From Victivallaceae bacterium (GTDB lineage Bacteria > Verrucomicrobiota > Lentisphaeria > Victivallales > Victivallaceae): DNA of 64,000 bases. Each line of letters starts with the position of its first letter. Positions within the stretch are counted from its first letter, which is position 1. Position numbers and translations under genes: made by a program. Below the pieces are notes generated by a model. That model was not told where the DNA came from. It did no database searches and was given only the letters and a program-made list of their open reading frames with translations. Shown here piece by piece: positions 28,072-37,176 of the stretch. Location of the stretch: NCBI GenBank assembly GCA_016292515.1, contig JAEDIJ010000004.1, positions 37,030 through 101,029 of the forward strand, given 5' to 3'.

Positions 28072-28881
28072 GTGTCGGATTCTCCGAAAATCGTCGCTAT
28101 CGTCAATGTGACGGGTGACTCTTTCAGCGACAGCGGCTACTCCGCCCCCGAAACGGGCGGAGCGCGCGCGAAGTCGTTGCTTGAATCCGGTGCCGATATC
28201 GTCGAATTCGGGGCGGAATCGACCCGTCCCGGCGCGAAGATCATTCCGGTCGAAGAAGAATTGGCGCGGTTGCAGACGGCGATCAAAGCGTTTCGCGCGC
28301 TCTGCCCAGACGCCCCGTTTGCGGTGGACACCCGCAACAGTGTTGCCGCCCGTTTCGCATTGGAAAAAGGCGCACGGTACATCAGCGACGTTTCAATGTT
28401 GCGGCACGATCCCGCGATGGCGGGTGTCGTTGCCGGAGCCCCCGAGGCGGAACTGGTGCTTTGCCACTCCCGCGGGACTCCGCAGAATATGCGCGACGAA
28501 GCGTTTCTGAATTACGGAAGCGACATCGTCGAGACGATATGCCGCGAATTGGAAACGGCGGCGCAAAAAGCGCGATCCGCCGGATTGCCGCGTGAGCGGA
28601 TCGTTTTCGACCCCGGTTTCGGGTTTGCCAAAAGCGTCCAGCAACAGTGGACGATGCTTTGCGAGATCAGGCGTTTCGCGAAACTCGGCAGAGTTTTCGT
28701 CGGCGTTTCGCGCAAATCGTTTCTCGGCGCGCTGATCGGGGAAAACTCTCCCCGTTGCCGCGCCGCCGCGACGTTGGCGGCAGAACTTTATCTTGCCCGA
28801 AACGGTGTTGATTTCCTGCGGACGCACGATCCGAAGTCCTTTCGCGACGCGCGACGCGTGGAGGAGGAATTGGCAAAATGA
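28072..28881 (+). CDS. folP: Dihydropteroate synthase
   Basis: DHPS joins p-aminobenzoate to dihydropterin pyrophosphate in folate synthesis. The 269-residue TIM barrel has the conserved ESTRPGA loop, FAVDTRNS, DPGFGFAK and GVSRKSFLG motifs. The first signature reads VNVTGDSFSDSG, with Gly where most DHPS have Pro in loop 1, and the usual HMRGTP is HSRGTP. Loop 1 and loop 2 contact the sulfonamide/pABA site, so these changes are worth noting. GTG start; overlaps cdaA by ATGA. Confidence 0.93.
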   Translation: MSDSPKIVAIVNVTGDSFSDSGYSAPETGGARAKSLLESGADIVEFGAESTRPGAKIIPVEEELARLQTAIKAFRALCPDAPFAVDTRNSVAARFALEKGARYISDVSMLRHDPAMAGVVAGAPEAELVLCHSRGTPQNMRDEAFLNYGSDIVETICRELETAAQKARSAGLPRERIVFDPGFGFAKSVQQQWTMLCEIRRFAKLGRVFVGVSRKSFLGALIGENSPRCRAAATLAAELYLARNGVDFLRTHDPKSFRDARRVEEELAK

Positions 28882-29717
28882 CTTCCCTCTTGAATTTCAT
28901 CGGAATTCCCGTCGGCGTCGAATGCTGGCACGCGTTGTTGGAGATATTCATTCTCTATCTGATCATCTACGGAGTGGTCTCCTATTTGCGCAGCGTGACC
29001 GGTATGGTGATCCTTGTCGGCGTTTTCATCTTTTGGGCGGTAACGGGATTGCTCTGTCATTATCTTGCGTTGCCGGTGATAGAATACGTTTTTGACGGCA
29101 TCGGCAGTTCGATGGTGGTGATCCTGATGATCATCTTTCAGCCGGAATTGCGCCGCGCACTCGCCCAGTTGGGCAGCAGTTACCGTTTCGGGACAGTGAA
29201 AATGCGCCGCGAAGTCATCGACGGGGTCGTTCAGGCGGCAAGCGATATGTCGCGCCGCCGTTGCGGGGCTTTGATCGTCTTGGAGCGAAGCATCCCGTTG
29301 CACACGCTTGTCAATGATTCGGTACCGCTTGACAGCCGCGTATCCGCCTTGATGCTGGAATCGATCTTTTATCCCAATTCCCCGTTGCACGACGGCGCGA
29401 CGATCATCCGGAATGACCGGATCGTTGCGGCGAGGGTGATCCTGCCGCTGTCGCAGGCAAACGACATCTCCCGCAAAATCGGGACCCGCCACCGGGCGGC
29501 GGTCGGGATTTCCGAAACGTGCGATGCCGTTACGGTGGTCGTTTCGGAGGAAACCGGCGGAATTGCAATTGCATATCATGGAAAACTTCACCGTGACCTT
29601 TCCGCAAGGGCACTGGAAAATCTGCTTGATGCCGTGATGATCAAAAAAGACGACGGCGAAGTGGAGGAGACGTTGCGTATGCTCGAAGAAAAAAGTGAAG
29701 CGGAGCGTTTGCAATGA
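28878..29717 (+). CDS. cdaA: Diadenylate cyclase CdaA
   Basis: CdaA makes cyclic di-AMP from two ATP. Three N-terminal membrane helices (about residues 15-37, 42-62, 70-88) precede the DAC domain with DGA at 172-174 and RHR at 204-206, both required for catalysis. The 279-residue length is standard. The next gene encodes a YbbR-domain protein, the usual CdaR-type regulator. Both junctions are 4-bp ATGA overlaps. c-di-AMP governs potassium and osmotic balance in many bacteria. Confidence 0.95.
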   Translation: MTSLLNFIGIPVGVECWHALLEIFILYLIIYGVVSYLRSVTGMVILVGVFIFWAVTGLLCHYLALPVIEYVFDGIGSSMVVILMIIFQPELRRALAQLGSSYRFGTVKMRREVIDGVVQAASDMSRRRCGALIVLERSIPLHTLVNDSVPLDSRVSALMLESIFYPNSPLHDGATIIRNDRIVAARVILPLSQANDISRKIGTRHRAAVGISETCDAVTVVVSEETGGIAIAYHGKLHRDLSARALENLLDAVMIKKDDGEVEETLRMLEEKSEAERLQ

Positions 29718-30736
29718 AGTATTTCTGGAAAAAATTTTTGAGATTTCTTTTCGCCGACGGGGTGCGCAAATCCATCGCTTTTCTTTTGGCGGTGATCATC
29801 TATGTGACGATTTACAACATAAAGACGGAAAGAAAAACGCTCGAGGGCGTTGTCGTTGACATCAACGCCGAAGATACGCTTTGTCTCAGTGCCACTCAAC
29901 CGAAAGTCGAAAAGGTCGATATCGTCGTTTCCGGGCCGCCCCGGGATATCGCCAACATCACCGCCGGTAATTTCCGCGGCGAAGTGACCGTCAGGGAAAC
30001 CGATCGATTCACCCCGGGCTTCTACCGGGTTGTGATTTCGCCGCGGATCTTTCAGAACAGCGGGCAGGTGCGGGTCGTCGAAATTCTGAAAAAGTCTTAT
30101 CTCCCGATCAACGCACAGCACAAGATGCGGAAATATTGTGATATCCAAGTCAAGACGACGGGGAGTTTGTCCGGTGATTATAAACTTGGCAATATCAGTT
30201 GCGTGCCGCATCAGATCCAGGTCGAGGGACCGGAAAATATCCTTCAACAATTGCAATTCCCCCCGATCGAAATCGCGCTTACCCCGGAAAACGTTTTCAG
30301 TTTCGAGAGAGAGGTCGATTTGCTCATCGACAATCAGAACGATCAGATCGGCGAAGTTCTGCCGGGCAACGTGATTTCTCCGTTGCAGAAAAAAACGATC
30401 AAAGTTACCGTGGAAATTCTGGCGAAAGATCCCGTTTCCGCGGTGATCCCCGATCTTGAGATCAAGATGAAAAAAAATAAAAATGATATCAAATTGGAAA
30501 ACTCAAAAGTGGATTTGACCATTATCGGTGTGCCGTCGCAGGTCGAAGCGTTGAAAAAAGACCCCAAAAATATCGAAGTCTATGTCGATATCGCGGAGAT
30601 CGCGGAAAAACCTGGAACTTATTCCTTGGAGGTGAAACATTCGCTTCCGAAAGACGGTGTCAAAGTGGAAAAAGTTACACCGGAACGCGTGAACGTTACG
30701 ATTTCCCCGAAAAGCATATTGGATAAACTTAAATAA
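29714..30736 (+). CDS. YbbR-domain protein, CdaR-like
   Basis: The 340-residue protein has one N-terminal membrane helix (KSIAFLLAVIIYVTIYNI, about residues 17-36) followed by three to four YbbR-type beta units (for example VDIVVSGPPRDIANI, IQVEGPENILQQL, LTIIGVPSQVEAL). CdaR proteins bind CdaA and modulate c-di-AMP synthesis. The 4-bp overlap with cdaA and identical order to the Firmicute cdaA-cdaR pair support this role. Confidence 0.88.
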   Translation: MKYFWKKFLRFLFADGVRKSIAFLLAVIIYVTIYNIKTERKTLEGVVVDINAEDTLCLSATQPKVEKVDIVVSGPPRDIANITAGNFRGEVTVRETDRFTPGFYRVVISPRIFQNSGQVRVVEILKKSYLPINAQHKMRKYCDIQVKTTGSLSGDYKLGNISCVPHQIQVEGPENILQQLQFPPIEIALTPENVFSFEREVDLLIDNQNDQIGEVLPGNVISPLQKKTIKVTVEILAKDPVSAVIPDLEIKMKKNKNDIKLENSKVDLTIIGVPSQVEALKKDPKNIEVYVDIAEIAEKPGTYSLEVKHSLPKDGVKVEKVTPERVNVTISPKSILDKLK

Positions 30737-30760
30737 AAATTCATATAGAAAGGATGTATT

Positions 30761-32242
30761 ATGGTCATTAAAAAGATGAACAGTGTGTTTCATAAACACA
30801 GCCGCTGGCTTTTCGGCGCATTTACCGTTATCATCATCGTCTCTTTTCTCGGATTTCTGACGCCGGGAAATTTCGGTATCGGCGGTTTCGGTTCCGCCCG
30901 GGATATGGAGGTCGGAAGCGTTTACGGCAAAAAGATCACCTACGACGACTTGATGAAACAGATGCGCGCTTTGGCTTGCATCGGACTCAATGCCGATGAA
31001 AAAATGGCATTCGAGTTTCTCGCGATCCAAGGTAAGGCCGAGCAGATCGGCGTCGTGGTGACCGATGCCGAAATGATGGAGTTGCTCCGCGCTCAATTCC
31101 AGACGAATGGCAAATACGATCCGGCGAAATACCGCGAGTTCGTCGAAAGTCGGCGCAAATCCGGTTTCAGTGAAGAGGAAATTTTCGACGGATTCCGCAT
31201 CGTGGAGTTGCAGCAGAAATTAGGCAAGGCGATCCGCGACTCGATCATCGTCACCGATTCCGAAATGCAAAAGGCGTATCGGGAACTCAACACCCGTTTC
31301 AGCGGCAAGGCTTATACGTTGAAACCGCAGGAAAGCAAAGAGGCGATCCCGACCGAAGATGTCAAGAAGTTCTTTGACGCCCACGCCGCCAATTACAATA
31401 TCGACGGCTCGATTTCGGCACTTGTGATCGAATTCCCCTACGCCGCCTACACCGAAGCGGCGAAAAAAGCGGAAAAGGATCCCGCCAAGGTCGCCGGCAA
31501 AGCGAAAGAACTTGCTAAAAACGCGGCGGAAAAATTTTCCGACGACGTTTACGACAGTTTGAAAACGCTTCCCGTCAAAGAACAGCTGGCGGCGTTTCAG
31601 AAAATGGTCGCCGCACAGAAATTGACGGTCAAGGCGCGCAAATTCAATTTCAATGCCGGTAACGCCGGCAATCTGTCGCAAACCGATTATGCGTTGTTGA
31701 AGTCCGCCGAGCCGGTGGAGATCAGTTTGCCGGCAATGGAGGAAAAAGCCGCCGTCATCGGTTTTGTGACCGATCGCGTCGCGCCCCGTCCGGCAAAGTT
31801 TGAAGAAGTCGCCAAACAGGTTTTCAAAGATTGCAAACAAATGCGCACGCTCCTCGCGACGGAGGCGAAAGCGAAGGAACTCGCCGAAAACTACGCCAAG
31901 TGCAAGGATGATGCGGCGCGTACCGCATTTTTGAAGCAGATCCCCGTTGCCAAAAGCGTTGATTTCTCGTCGACTGCGATGGAAAACTTCAAGAATCAGA
32001 GCACCTTGGGATTTTTCGGTGCCGCCGCGGGGCTTGCCCCCGGACAGGCCGCCGCTTCCGGCGACACCTTGATCGTGCTTGCCAAACGCGAAGTGCCGAC
32101 GGAGGCGGCTACCCCGGAAGCCTTGTTGGAGTGCCGTATCTTCGTCCTTCAACAGAAACAGTATCTGGCGCAATGGGAATTGCAGGAAGATATTCAAAGT
32201 CATTGTCTTTATCGCGCCCCCGGCAGCGATGCGGCAAAATAA
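30761..32242 (+). CDS. SurA/PpiD-like membrane-anchored chaperone
   Basis: The 493-residue protein starts with a PpiD-like anchor (HSRWLFGAFTVIIIVSFLGF, about residues 14-34), then the VGSVYGKKITYDDL segment typical of SurA_N domains, and a long helical region. A parvulin-type isomerase domain is not obvious, so it may act only as a chaperone. It is therefore likely to help fold periplasmic or outer-membrane proteins from the inner membrane. AAAGGAT ribosome-binding site; ybbR is 24 bp upstream. Confidence 0.8.
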   Translation: MVIKKMNSVFHKHSRWLFGAFTVIIIVSFLGFLTPGNFGIGGFGSARDMEVGSVYGKKITYDDLMKQMRALACIGLNADEKMAFEFLAIQGKAEQIGVVVTDAEMMELLRAQFQTNGKYDPAKYREFVESRRKSGFSEEEIFDGFRIVELQQKLGKAIRDSIIVTDSEMQKAYRELNTRFSGKAYTLKPQESKEAIPTEDVKKFFDAHAANYNIDGSISALVIEFPYAAYTEAAKKAEKDPAKVAGKAKELAKNAAEKFSDDVYDSLKTLPVKEQLAAFQKMVAAQKLTVKARKFNFNAGNAGNLSQTDYALLKSAEPVEISLPAMEEKAAVIGFVTDRVAPRPAKFEEVAKQVFKDCKQMRTLLATEAKAKELAENYAKCKDDAARTAFLKQIPVAKSVDFSSTAMENFKNQSTLGFFGAAAGLAPGQAAASGDTLIVLAKREVPTEAATPEALLECRIFVLQQKQYLAQWELQEDIQSHCLYRAPGSDAAK

Positions 32243-32255
32243 CAGGAGTTGAAAA

Positions 32256-32486
32256 ATGGATGATTTGAACAAAAAAATTATGGACCGCCTCGAAGAACTT
32301 CGCGCCTGTTTGCAGGCTGACGGCGGTGATCTCGAAGTCGTCGCCATCGAGAATAAAGTCGTGCAGTTGAAATTGCGCGGTGCCTGCGGCGGTTGTCCGC
32401 ACGCGACGATGACGATCAAAAACGGCCTGGAACGCATTCTCCGCGAAGAGATCGATCCCGAGATCACGATCGAGCGCGTACTCTAA
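32256..32486 (+). CDS. NifU C-terminal domain Fe-S scaffold protein
   Basis: The 76-residue protein is a free-standing NifU C-terminal (Nfu) domain: LQADGGDLEVV and the cluster-binding CGGCPHA motif (CxxC). Such proteins carry or deliver [4Fe-4S] clusters. Last gene of the gyrA-led run, directly followed by a strong terminator. Confidence 0.92.
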   Translation: MDDLNKKIMDRLEELRACLQADGGDLEVVAIENKVVQLKLRGACGGCPHATMTIKNGLERILREEIDPEITIERVL

Positions 32487-32500
32487 ATTGCCCGCTCGTC

Positions 32501-32533
32501 AAAAAAGGACTACCACTGGTAGTCCTTTTTTTT
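32501..32533 (+). terminator. Terminator after nifU-like gene
   Basis: A perfect 14-bp stem (32501-32514 with 32518-32531; core AAGGACTACC/GGTAGTCCTT) with a 3-nt loop and flanking A and T tracts, so it could work in both directions. Confidence 0.93.
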
Positions 32534-32790
32534 TGACGCAATGTGAGCACGAGAGGCTGGTTTCGCCTCTCGTGGCTCTCTCAACCCGCCGCGGGCGGGA
32601 CTTTGTACCTGCCGCAGATATTTGCGGAACTTGCGCTTTGTCTGCGCCTAAACGAATATCCCCCGCAAATCTCCGCGGTCGTCTATATTTGTTACTGAAA
32701 ATTGACCTGCGTCCCACGCGGGCTAATGCTTCGCTTTACGCTTCGCCCGCCCGACTGCCCGATGGACGATACTCCCCGCGCCAAAAACGA
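32532..32790 (+). repeat. Intergenic repeat D, copy 1
   Basis: A non-coding hairpin-rich block sharing about 200 bp with an inverted copy at 46725-46980 and a deleted copy at 51499-51600. Landmarks are TTTGACGCAA at the left edge, CTGCCGCAGATATTTGCGG, CGCAAATCTCCGCGG, GCGGGCTAATGC and GCCCGCCCGACTGCCC. The first hairpin is GAGAGGC/GCCTCTC (32552-32569). Open frames across it are artefacts. The gap 32487-32929 between convergent genes contains only the terminator, this block and the heptamers at 32869-32900. Confidence 0.8.
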
Positions 32791-32868
32791 GAACATACCA
32801 CATACGTTTCTTTTGTCGTCGGATGCGAGTCGGTCGTTGACGGCGATCAAAGCGTATGTAGTTTTTTC

Positions 32869-32900
32869 TCATCTCTCATCTCTCATCTCTCATCTCTCAT
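32869..32900 (+). repeat. TCATCTC heptamer array
   Basis: Four exact TCATCTC heptamers (32869-32896) plus a partial fifth. It is the same unit as the right end of the element at 10551-11213. No complementary GAGATGA array is visible to its left; instead repeat D lies there. Confidence 0.85.
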
Positions 32901-32929
32901 AACTGAATCGCTGGAGATTTTAAGGGGGA

Positions 32930-33862
32930 TCAGCGTCCTCTGCTTTCTTTCGGGTCAAAGGCGTCGCGCATCGCGTCGCCGAGGAGGTTGAGTGCCAAGA
33001 CCAGAATGAACATAAAAAGCGTCGCGCCGCCGATTTCCCAGTAGACGCCGCGCCATAATTTTTCCTGACCGTCGGAGATCATCACGCCCCAGCTCGGCGC
33101 GCTCTGGACGCCGAGACCGAGGTAACTTACGATCACTTCGAGCATCACGGCTCCGGCGAAAGTGAGCGTGAAGAAAATGATGACAAGATGACGCAAGTTG
33201 GGCAGAATATGCCGGCAAATGATGCGAAAACTTCCGACGCCCGCGATTTTAGCGGCTTCGACGTAGGGCGCTTTTTTGAGTTTCATGCATTCGGCGCGGA
33301 TGACGCGGCTCAAAGTCACCCAGCCGGTGAGACCGATCGCCATATAGACGGCGAGCATTCCCGGCTCGACGTTGAGGCACTTCGCCGCGCCGCGCACGAC
33401 GTCCATCAACGCCGGCGGCAGAAATCCGCGCGAGATCAGCAATGCGAAACCGAGGATGAAAAGCAGACTCGGCATCGACGCGAAAACGCTGTAAAGCCAG
33501 ACGACAAGATCATCCCAGAACTTCCCGAAATATCCGGCAAGCGTACCGAAAAAAACACCCAAGACGACGGCGATCACGCCGGAAACGATCCCGACTTTTA
33601 TCGCGGTCGCCGTCCCCGCAACGGCGCGCAAAAAGACGTCGCGTCCCTGATAATCCGTCCCGAAAAGATGGTGCCGGTCGGGTTTTTGGAAGTTTTCGCC
33701 CTGCGATTGATCGTAGATCGGACGCACGTCGCGCATCTGACACGAAACGCTGTAAATCTCGATACCGACGGCGAGGAGCATATAAAGTGCGACGATGGCG
33801 AGAGATACGGCTCCCCACGGGTTTTTCAAAAGTTTTTGAAACGGTGTGACGCGCTGTGCCAT
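32930..33862 (-). CDS. ABC transporter permease, DppC/OppC family
   Basis: The 310-residue inner-membrane permease has the OppC-type N-terminal segment, FGTDYQGRDVFLRAVAGT, about six membrane helices and the EAA loop (EAAKIAGVGSFRIICRHILPN) that contacts the ATPase. It probably imports peptides or nickel-like solutes. No partner permease, ATPase or binding protein is near, so it is an orphan; partners may lie elsewhere. It starts 5 bp after mnmG and is the last gene of the minus-strand grpE-led run. Confidence 0.9.
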   Translation of the reverse strand: MAQRVTPFQKLLKNPWGAVSLAIVALYMLLAVGIEIYSVSCQMRDVRPIYDQSQGENFQKPDRHHLFGTDYQGRDVFLRAVAGTATAIKVGIVSGVIAVVLGVFFGTLAGYFGKFWDDLVVWLYSVFASMPSLLFILGFALLISRGFLPPALMDVVRGAAKCLNVEPGMLAVYMAIGLTGWVTLSRVIRAECMKLKKAPYVEAAKIAGVGSFRIICRHILPNLRHLVIIFFTLTFAGAVMLEVIVSYLGLGVQSAPSWGVMISDGQEKLWRGVYWEIGGATLFMFILVLALNLLGDAMRDAFDPKESRGR

Positions 33863-33867
33863 GATTT

Positions 33868-35727
33868 TTACTCCTTTTGGCGGCGGCGCAAAGCGACTTG
33901 CAAAAGTGCGGTGTCCGACGGCGTAACGCCGTCGATCCGCCCCGCCTGCGCGACGGTAAGCGGACGCAGTTTGATCAGTTTCTGCCGTGATTCATTGCTC
34001 AAACCGTCCAATTTCGAGTAGTCGAAATCGGGCGGGATCGCCACTTGATCGAGTTTTTTCATCCTTTCGATTTGGAGGATCTCCCGTTGCAGATAGCCGT
34101 CGTAATGTGCTTCGATGGCGAGCATTTTCGCCAGCCGGTTACGGAAATCGGTCGCAAGTTCGGGCAACGCGCTGTCGGGGAAGGGGAGTTCGACGTTTCC
34201 GGGGGAGGCGACGTCGATCCCTTTGAGGAGACTCCAAAGCGTTTTTCCGTTATGATGACGCATTTGCGCCAAGTGTTTCAACTCGTCGAATTTTGCCTTG
34301 AAATCCTGATAGGCGCGGAATTTTTTCTCCGGCAGGATGCCGGCATCGTGAGCGAATTCCGCCAGCCGCAGATCGGCGTTGTCCTGCCGGATCGAGAGGC
34401 GGTATTCAGCGCGGCTGGTGAAAAGCCGGTAAGGTTCGACGATCTCCTTGGTCGCGAGGTCGTCGATCATCACGCCGATGTAACTTGTGTCACGTCCGGG
34501 GGCGAGCAGTGTTTTCCCTGCGGCGCAACGGCTTGCATTCATTCCGGCGATCAGCCCTTGCCCCGCCGCTTCCTCGTAACCGCTCGTGCCGTTGATCTGT
34601 CCGGCGGTGAAAAGATTGTCGTAACGCTTGTTGCGGAGCGTGCATTCCAGTTGATCGGAGTAGATGAAATCATATTCGATCGCATAGGCGTAGCGCATGA
34701 TCTCGGCTTTTCCCAGTCCGGGGATCGAGTGGACCATCTCCTTTTGGACGGCGATCGGCAAACTGGTGGAAAGTCCGTTGAGATAGTATTCCCCCGACTG
34801 CGCACCCTCCGGCTCCAAGTAAAGCAGGTGGCGGGGGTGTTGCGGGAAGCGCACGACCTTGTCCTCAAACGAGGGACAATAACGCGTCCCGATGCCCTTG
34901 ATGATGCCGCGGTACATCGGCGATTCGTCGAGGTGGCGGCGGACGATTTCCGCTGTTTCGTCGGTGGTGTAGACCATATGGCAGGCGAGTTCCCGGTGTG
35001 CCGCCTGCGGCAACTCCGGCAAATCGCTTTTATCCCAAAAAGTGAAACGCTCCTCGCCCGTTTCCGAGGGCTGGATCTCCATTTTGCTGAAATCGATCGA
35101 CTTGGCGACCAACCGCGGCGGAGTACCGGTTTTCAACCTGCCGAGACGCAGTTTCAACCGTTCGCTCAACGCGTGGGAAAGCGCGTTGGAGGGGAAATCC
35201 CCGGCGCGGCCGCCCGGATAGTGATTCAATCCGTAGTGCAAAAGACCGTTGAGAAAAGTTCCCGTCGTGAGGACGACGGCGCGGCAGAAAAAGTGCTCTC
35301 CGAACTGGGTGACGACACCGGTGATGCGGTCGTTTTCCACATCGAAATCGACGGCTTCACATTGCATCACGGTCAGATTTTGCGTTGATTCGAGCAACAT
35401 TTTCATCGCGCGCTGATAGATTTGTTTGTCGCATTGCGCGCGCGGCGAGTGGACGGCGGGCCCTTTGGTGCGGTTGAGCATCCGGAACTGGATCGCCGCC
35501 GCCTCGGCGACGATGCCCTGAATTCCCCCCATCGCGTCGATCTCGCGCACGACCTGACCTTTGGCGATGCCGCCGATGCAGGGGTTGCAACTCATCTGCC
35601 CGATGTGGTCGCAGTGGAGCGTCATCAGCAGTGTTTTCGCCCCCGCGCGGGCGGCGGCGTGGGCGGCTTCGCATCCCGCGTGCCCCGCGCCGACTACGAT
35701 GACGTCAAAAATCCCGTCCGGCGTCAT
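33868..35727 (-). CDS. mnmG: tRNA uridine-5-carboxymethylaminomethyl modification enzyme MnmG
   Basis: MnmG (GidA) with MnmE adds the carboxymethylaminomethyl group to U34 of several tRNAs. The 619-residue protein has the FAD motif VVGAGHAGCEAA near the N terminus, CNPCIGGIAKGQ, the GLKTGTPPRL-type segment (RLKTGTPPRL) and the C-terminal MnmE-binding helical domain. Its ATG overlaps the thiE stop by 4 bp. Confidence 0.96.
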   Translation of the reverse strand: MTPDGIFDVIVVGAGHAGCEAAHAAARAGAKTLLMTLHCDHIGQMSCNPCIGGIAKGQVVREIDAMGGIQGIVAEAAAIQFRMLNRTKGPAVHSPRAQCDKQIYQRAMKMLLESTQNLTVMQCEAVDFDVENDRITGVVTQFGEHFFCRAVVLTTGTFLNGLLHYGLNHYPGGRAGDFPSNALSHALSERLKLRLGRLKTGTPPRLVAKSIDFSKMEIQPSETGEERFTFWDKSDLPELPQAAHRELACHMVYTTDETAEIVRRHLDESPMYRGIIKGIGTRYCPSFEDKVVRFPQHPRHLLYLEPEGAQSGEYYLNGLSTSLPIAVQKEMVHSIPGLGKAEIMRYAYAIEYDFIYSDQLECTLRNKRYDNLFTAGQINGTSGYEEAAGQGLIAGMNASRCAAGKTLLAPGRDTSYIGVMIDDLATKEIVEPYRLFTSRAEYRLSIRQDNADLRLAEFAHDAGILPEKKFRAYQDFKAKFDELKHLAQMRHHNGKTLWSLLKGIDVASPGNVELPFPDSALPELATDFRNRLAKMLAIEAHYDGYLQREILQIERMKKLDQVAIPPDFDYSKLDGLSNESRQKLIKLRPLTVAQAGRIDGVTPSDTALLQVALRRRQKE

Positions 35728-36374
35728 TTCCGCTTCTCCTGAAAGATCTGCCGCGTCAAGCGGTCGAGGCCGCGCGTCGCCTGCGCGATGTCGGGCGCGC
35801 CGAAAATCGCGGAAACGATCGCCGCGCCCGCAATGCCGCGGTCGGCGAAAACGGGGAGATTTCCCGTCGTGATACCGCCGATGACAACGACGGGGATCTT
35901 GACCGCCTTGACGATCGCATCCAACTCATCTTGTGAAACGATTTCGGCGTCGCTTTTGGTCGAGGTCGGAAACATCGCACCGACGCCGAGGTAATCCGCG
36001 CCCGCCGCTTCGGCGGCGACGGCTTCGGCGACCGTATGCGCGGAAACGCCCATAATTTTGTCGGGACCGAGAAAAGCGCGCACCTGACTTGCGTTTTCAT
36101 CGCATTGCCCGATATGGACTCCGACTGCGCCGCAGTCGACGGCGATCGTCGGATCGTCGTTGATGATCAACGGGATATGATGACGCTGACAGAGTTTCTG
36201 CACCTTTTCCGCTTCCCGTGAAAAATCGGTGCCGGAAAGTTCTTTTTCCCGCAGTTGGAGCATCGTCGCTCCGTTTTCGATCGCGGCTTGTACCGCCGTC
36301 AAAAAATCGCGTTTTCCGATCGCGGGGCGGTCGGTAATGGCATAAAGCCGCAAAGCATCACGCAAGGAACTCAT
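35724..36374 (-). CDS. thiE: Thiamine-phosphate synthase
   Basis: ThiE couples HMP-pyrophosphate with the thiazole phosphate. The 216-residue TIM barrel has LQLREKELSG near residue 40, INDDPTIAVDCGAVGVHIGQ with the Mg ligands, LGVGAMFPTSTK and VVIGGITTGN. It overlaps thiM upstream by 17 bp and mnmG downstream by 4 bp. A TPP riboswitch is not seen; the genes are internal to a longer operon. Confidence 0.95.
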   Translation of the reverse strand: MSSLRDALRLYAITDRPAIGKRDFLTAVQAAIENGATMLQLREKELSGTDFSREAEKVQKLCQRHHIPLIINDDPTIAVDCGAVGVHIGQCDENASQVRAFLGPDKIMGVSAHTVAEAVAAEAAGADYLGVGAMFPTSTKSDAEIVSQDELDAIVKAVKIPVVVIGGITTGNLPVFADRGIAGAAIVSAIFGAPDIAQATRGLDRLTRQIFQEKRK

Positions 36375-37176
36375 ATTTCCCTCTGATTTGAAGATCGCGA
36401 TCGGTCAAATTGCCGATGGCGTCGAGCAGTTTCATTTTGAATGTGCCGCAACAGTTGCCGCCGGGGAGCGTTTCGCGGGCGATTTCTCCCGCGACGCCCA
36501 TGGCGAGCACCGCGCTGAATTGCGAAGCAAAAAGCGTTTCTTTTTGGACCGCGCAGGCGGCGCAGAACGCGCCGAGCGCGCAACCTGTCCCCGTGACGTT
36601 TTCCAGCATCGGGCAACCGTTGTAAATCACCGCCGTCGCCGTCCCGTCGGTGATGAAATCCACTTTGCCCGTCGCGATCGCGATCAATTGATGTTTTGAG
36701 GCGAAACGCCGCAAGCCGTCGACGATAAGATTTTGCTTCAAATCGATTTCTCCCGCATCGACGCCGCGTCCTGTGATCCCGTCGATCCCGGCGAGAAAGA
36801 GCATTTCCGCGAGATTTCCCTTGACGATGTCGGGATGAATTTCCCGGATGATCTTTGCCGATGCCGTTTGCCGCAAGGGGGTCGCACCCGCGCCGACGGG
36901 GTCGAAAACGATGGGGATACGGTGTTCCTTTGCCGTTTTTCCGGCACGGCACATCGCTTCGAGCGAATTCTGGTTGAGCGTCCCGATGTTGAGATAAAGC
37001 GCGTCGGCGCATTTTGCCGCATCGGCGGCTTCCTGCGGGGAATCCGCCATCATCGGAGACGCTCCGGCGGCAAGCAAGACATCCGCGCAGAAATTGGCGG
37101 TGACGAAATTGGTGATCGCGTGCACCAAAGGACGCTTCTCCCGCATCGCCGCGAGTGTGGAAAAATCGATTTTCAT
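36358..37176 (-). CDS. thiM: Hydroxyethylthiazole kinase
   Basis: ThiM phosphorylates the thiazole moiety for thiamine salvage. The 272-residue protein has the HAITNFVTANFCADVLLAAGASPMM N-terminal motif, FDPVGAGA and the late anion-hole motif NVTGTGCALGAF. The ATG at 37176 overlaps the smpB stop by 4 bp (ATGA) and fits the family start; the open frame upstream is the smpB shadow. With thiE but no other thi genes nearby, it suggests salvage. Confidence 0.95.
   Translation of the reverse strand: MKIDFSTLAAMREKRPLVHAITNFVTANFCADVLLAAGASPMMADSPQEAADAAKCADALYLNIGTLNQNSLEAMCRAGKTAKEHRIPIVFDPVGAGATPLRQTASAKIIREIHPDIVKGNLAEMLFLAGIDGITGRGVDAGEIDLKQNLIVDGLRRFASKHQLIAIATGKVDFITDGTATAVIYNGCPMLENVTGTGCALGAFCAACAVQKETLFASQFSAVLAMGVAGEIARETLPGGNCCGTFKMKLLDAIGNLTDRDLQIRGKYEFLA

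Noticed and set aside
32488-32991. Plus-strand open frame across the gap after the nifU-like gene
   Set aside because: It runs through the terminator and hairpin repeats D and B; the translation is low-complexity and unlike any protein.
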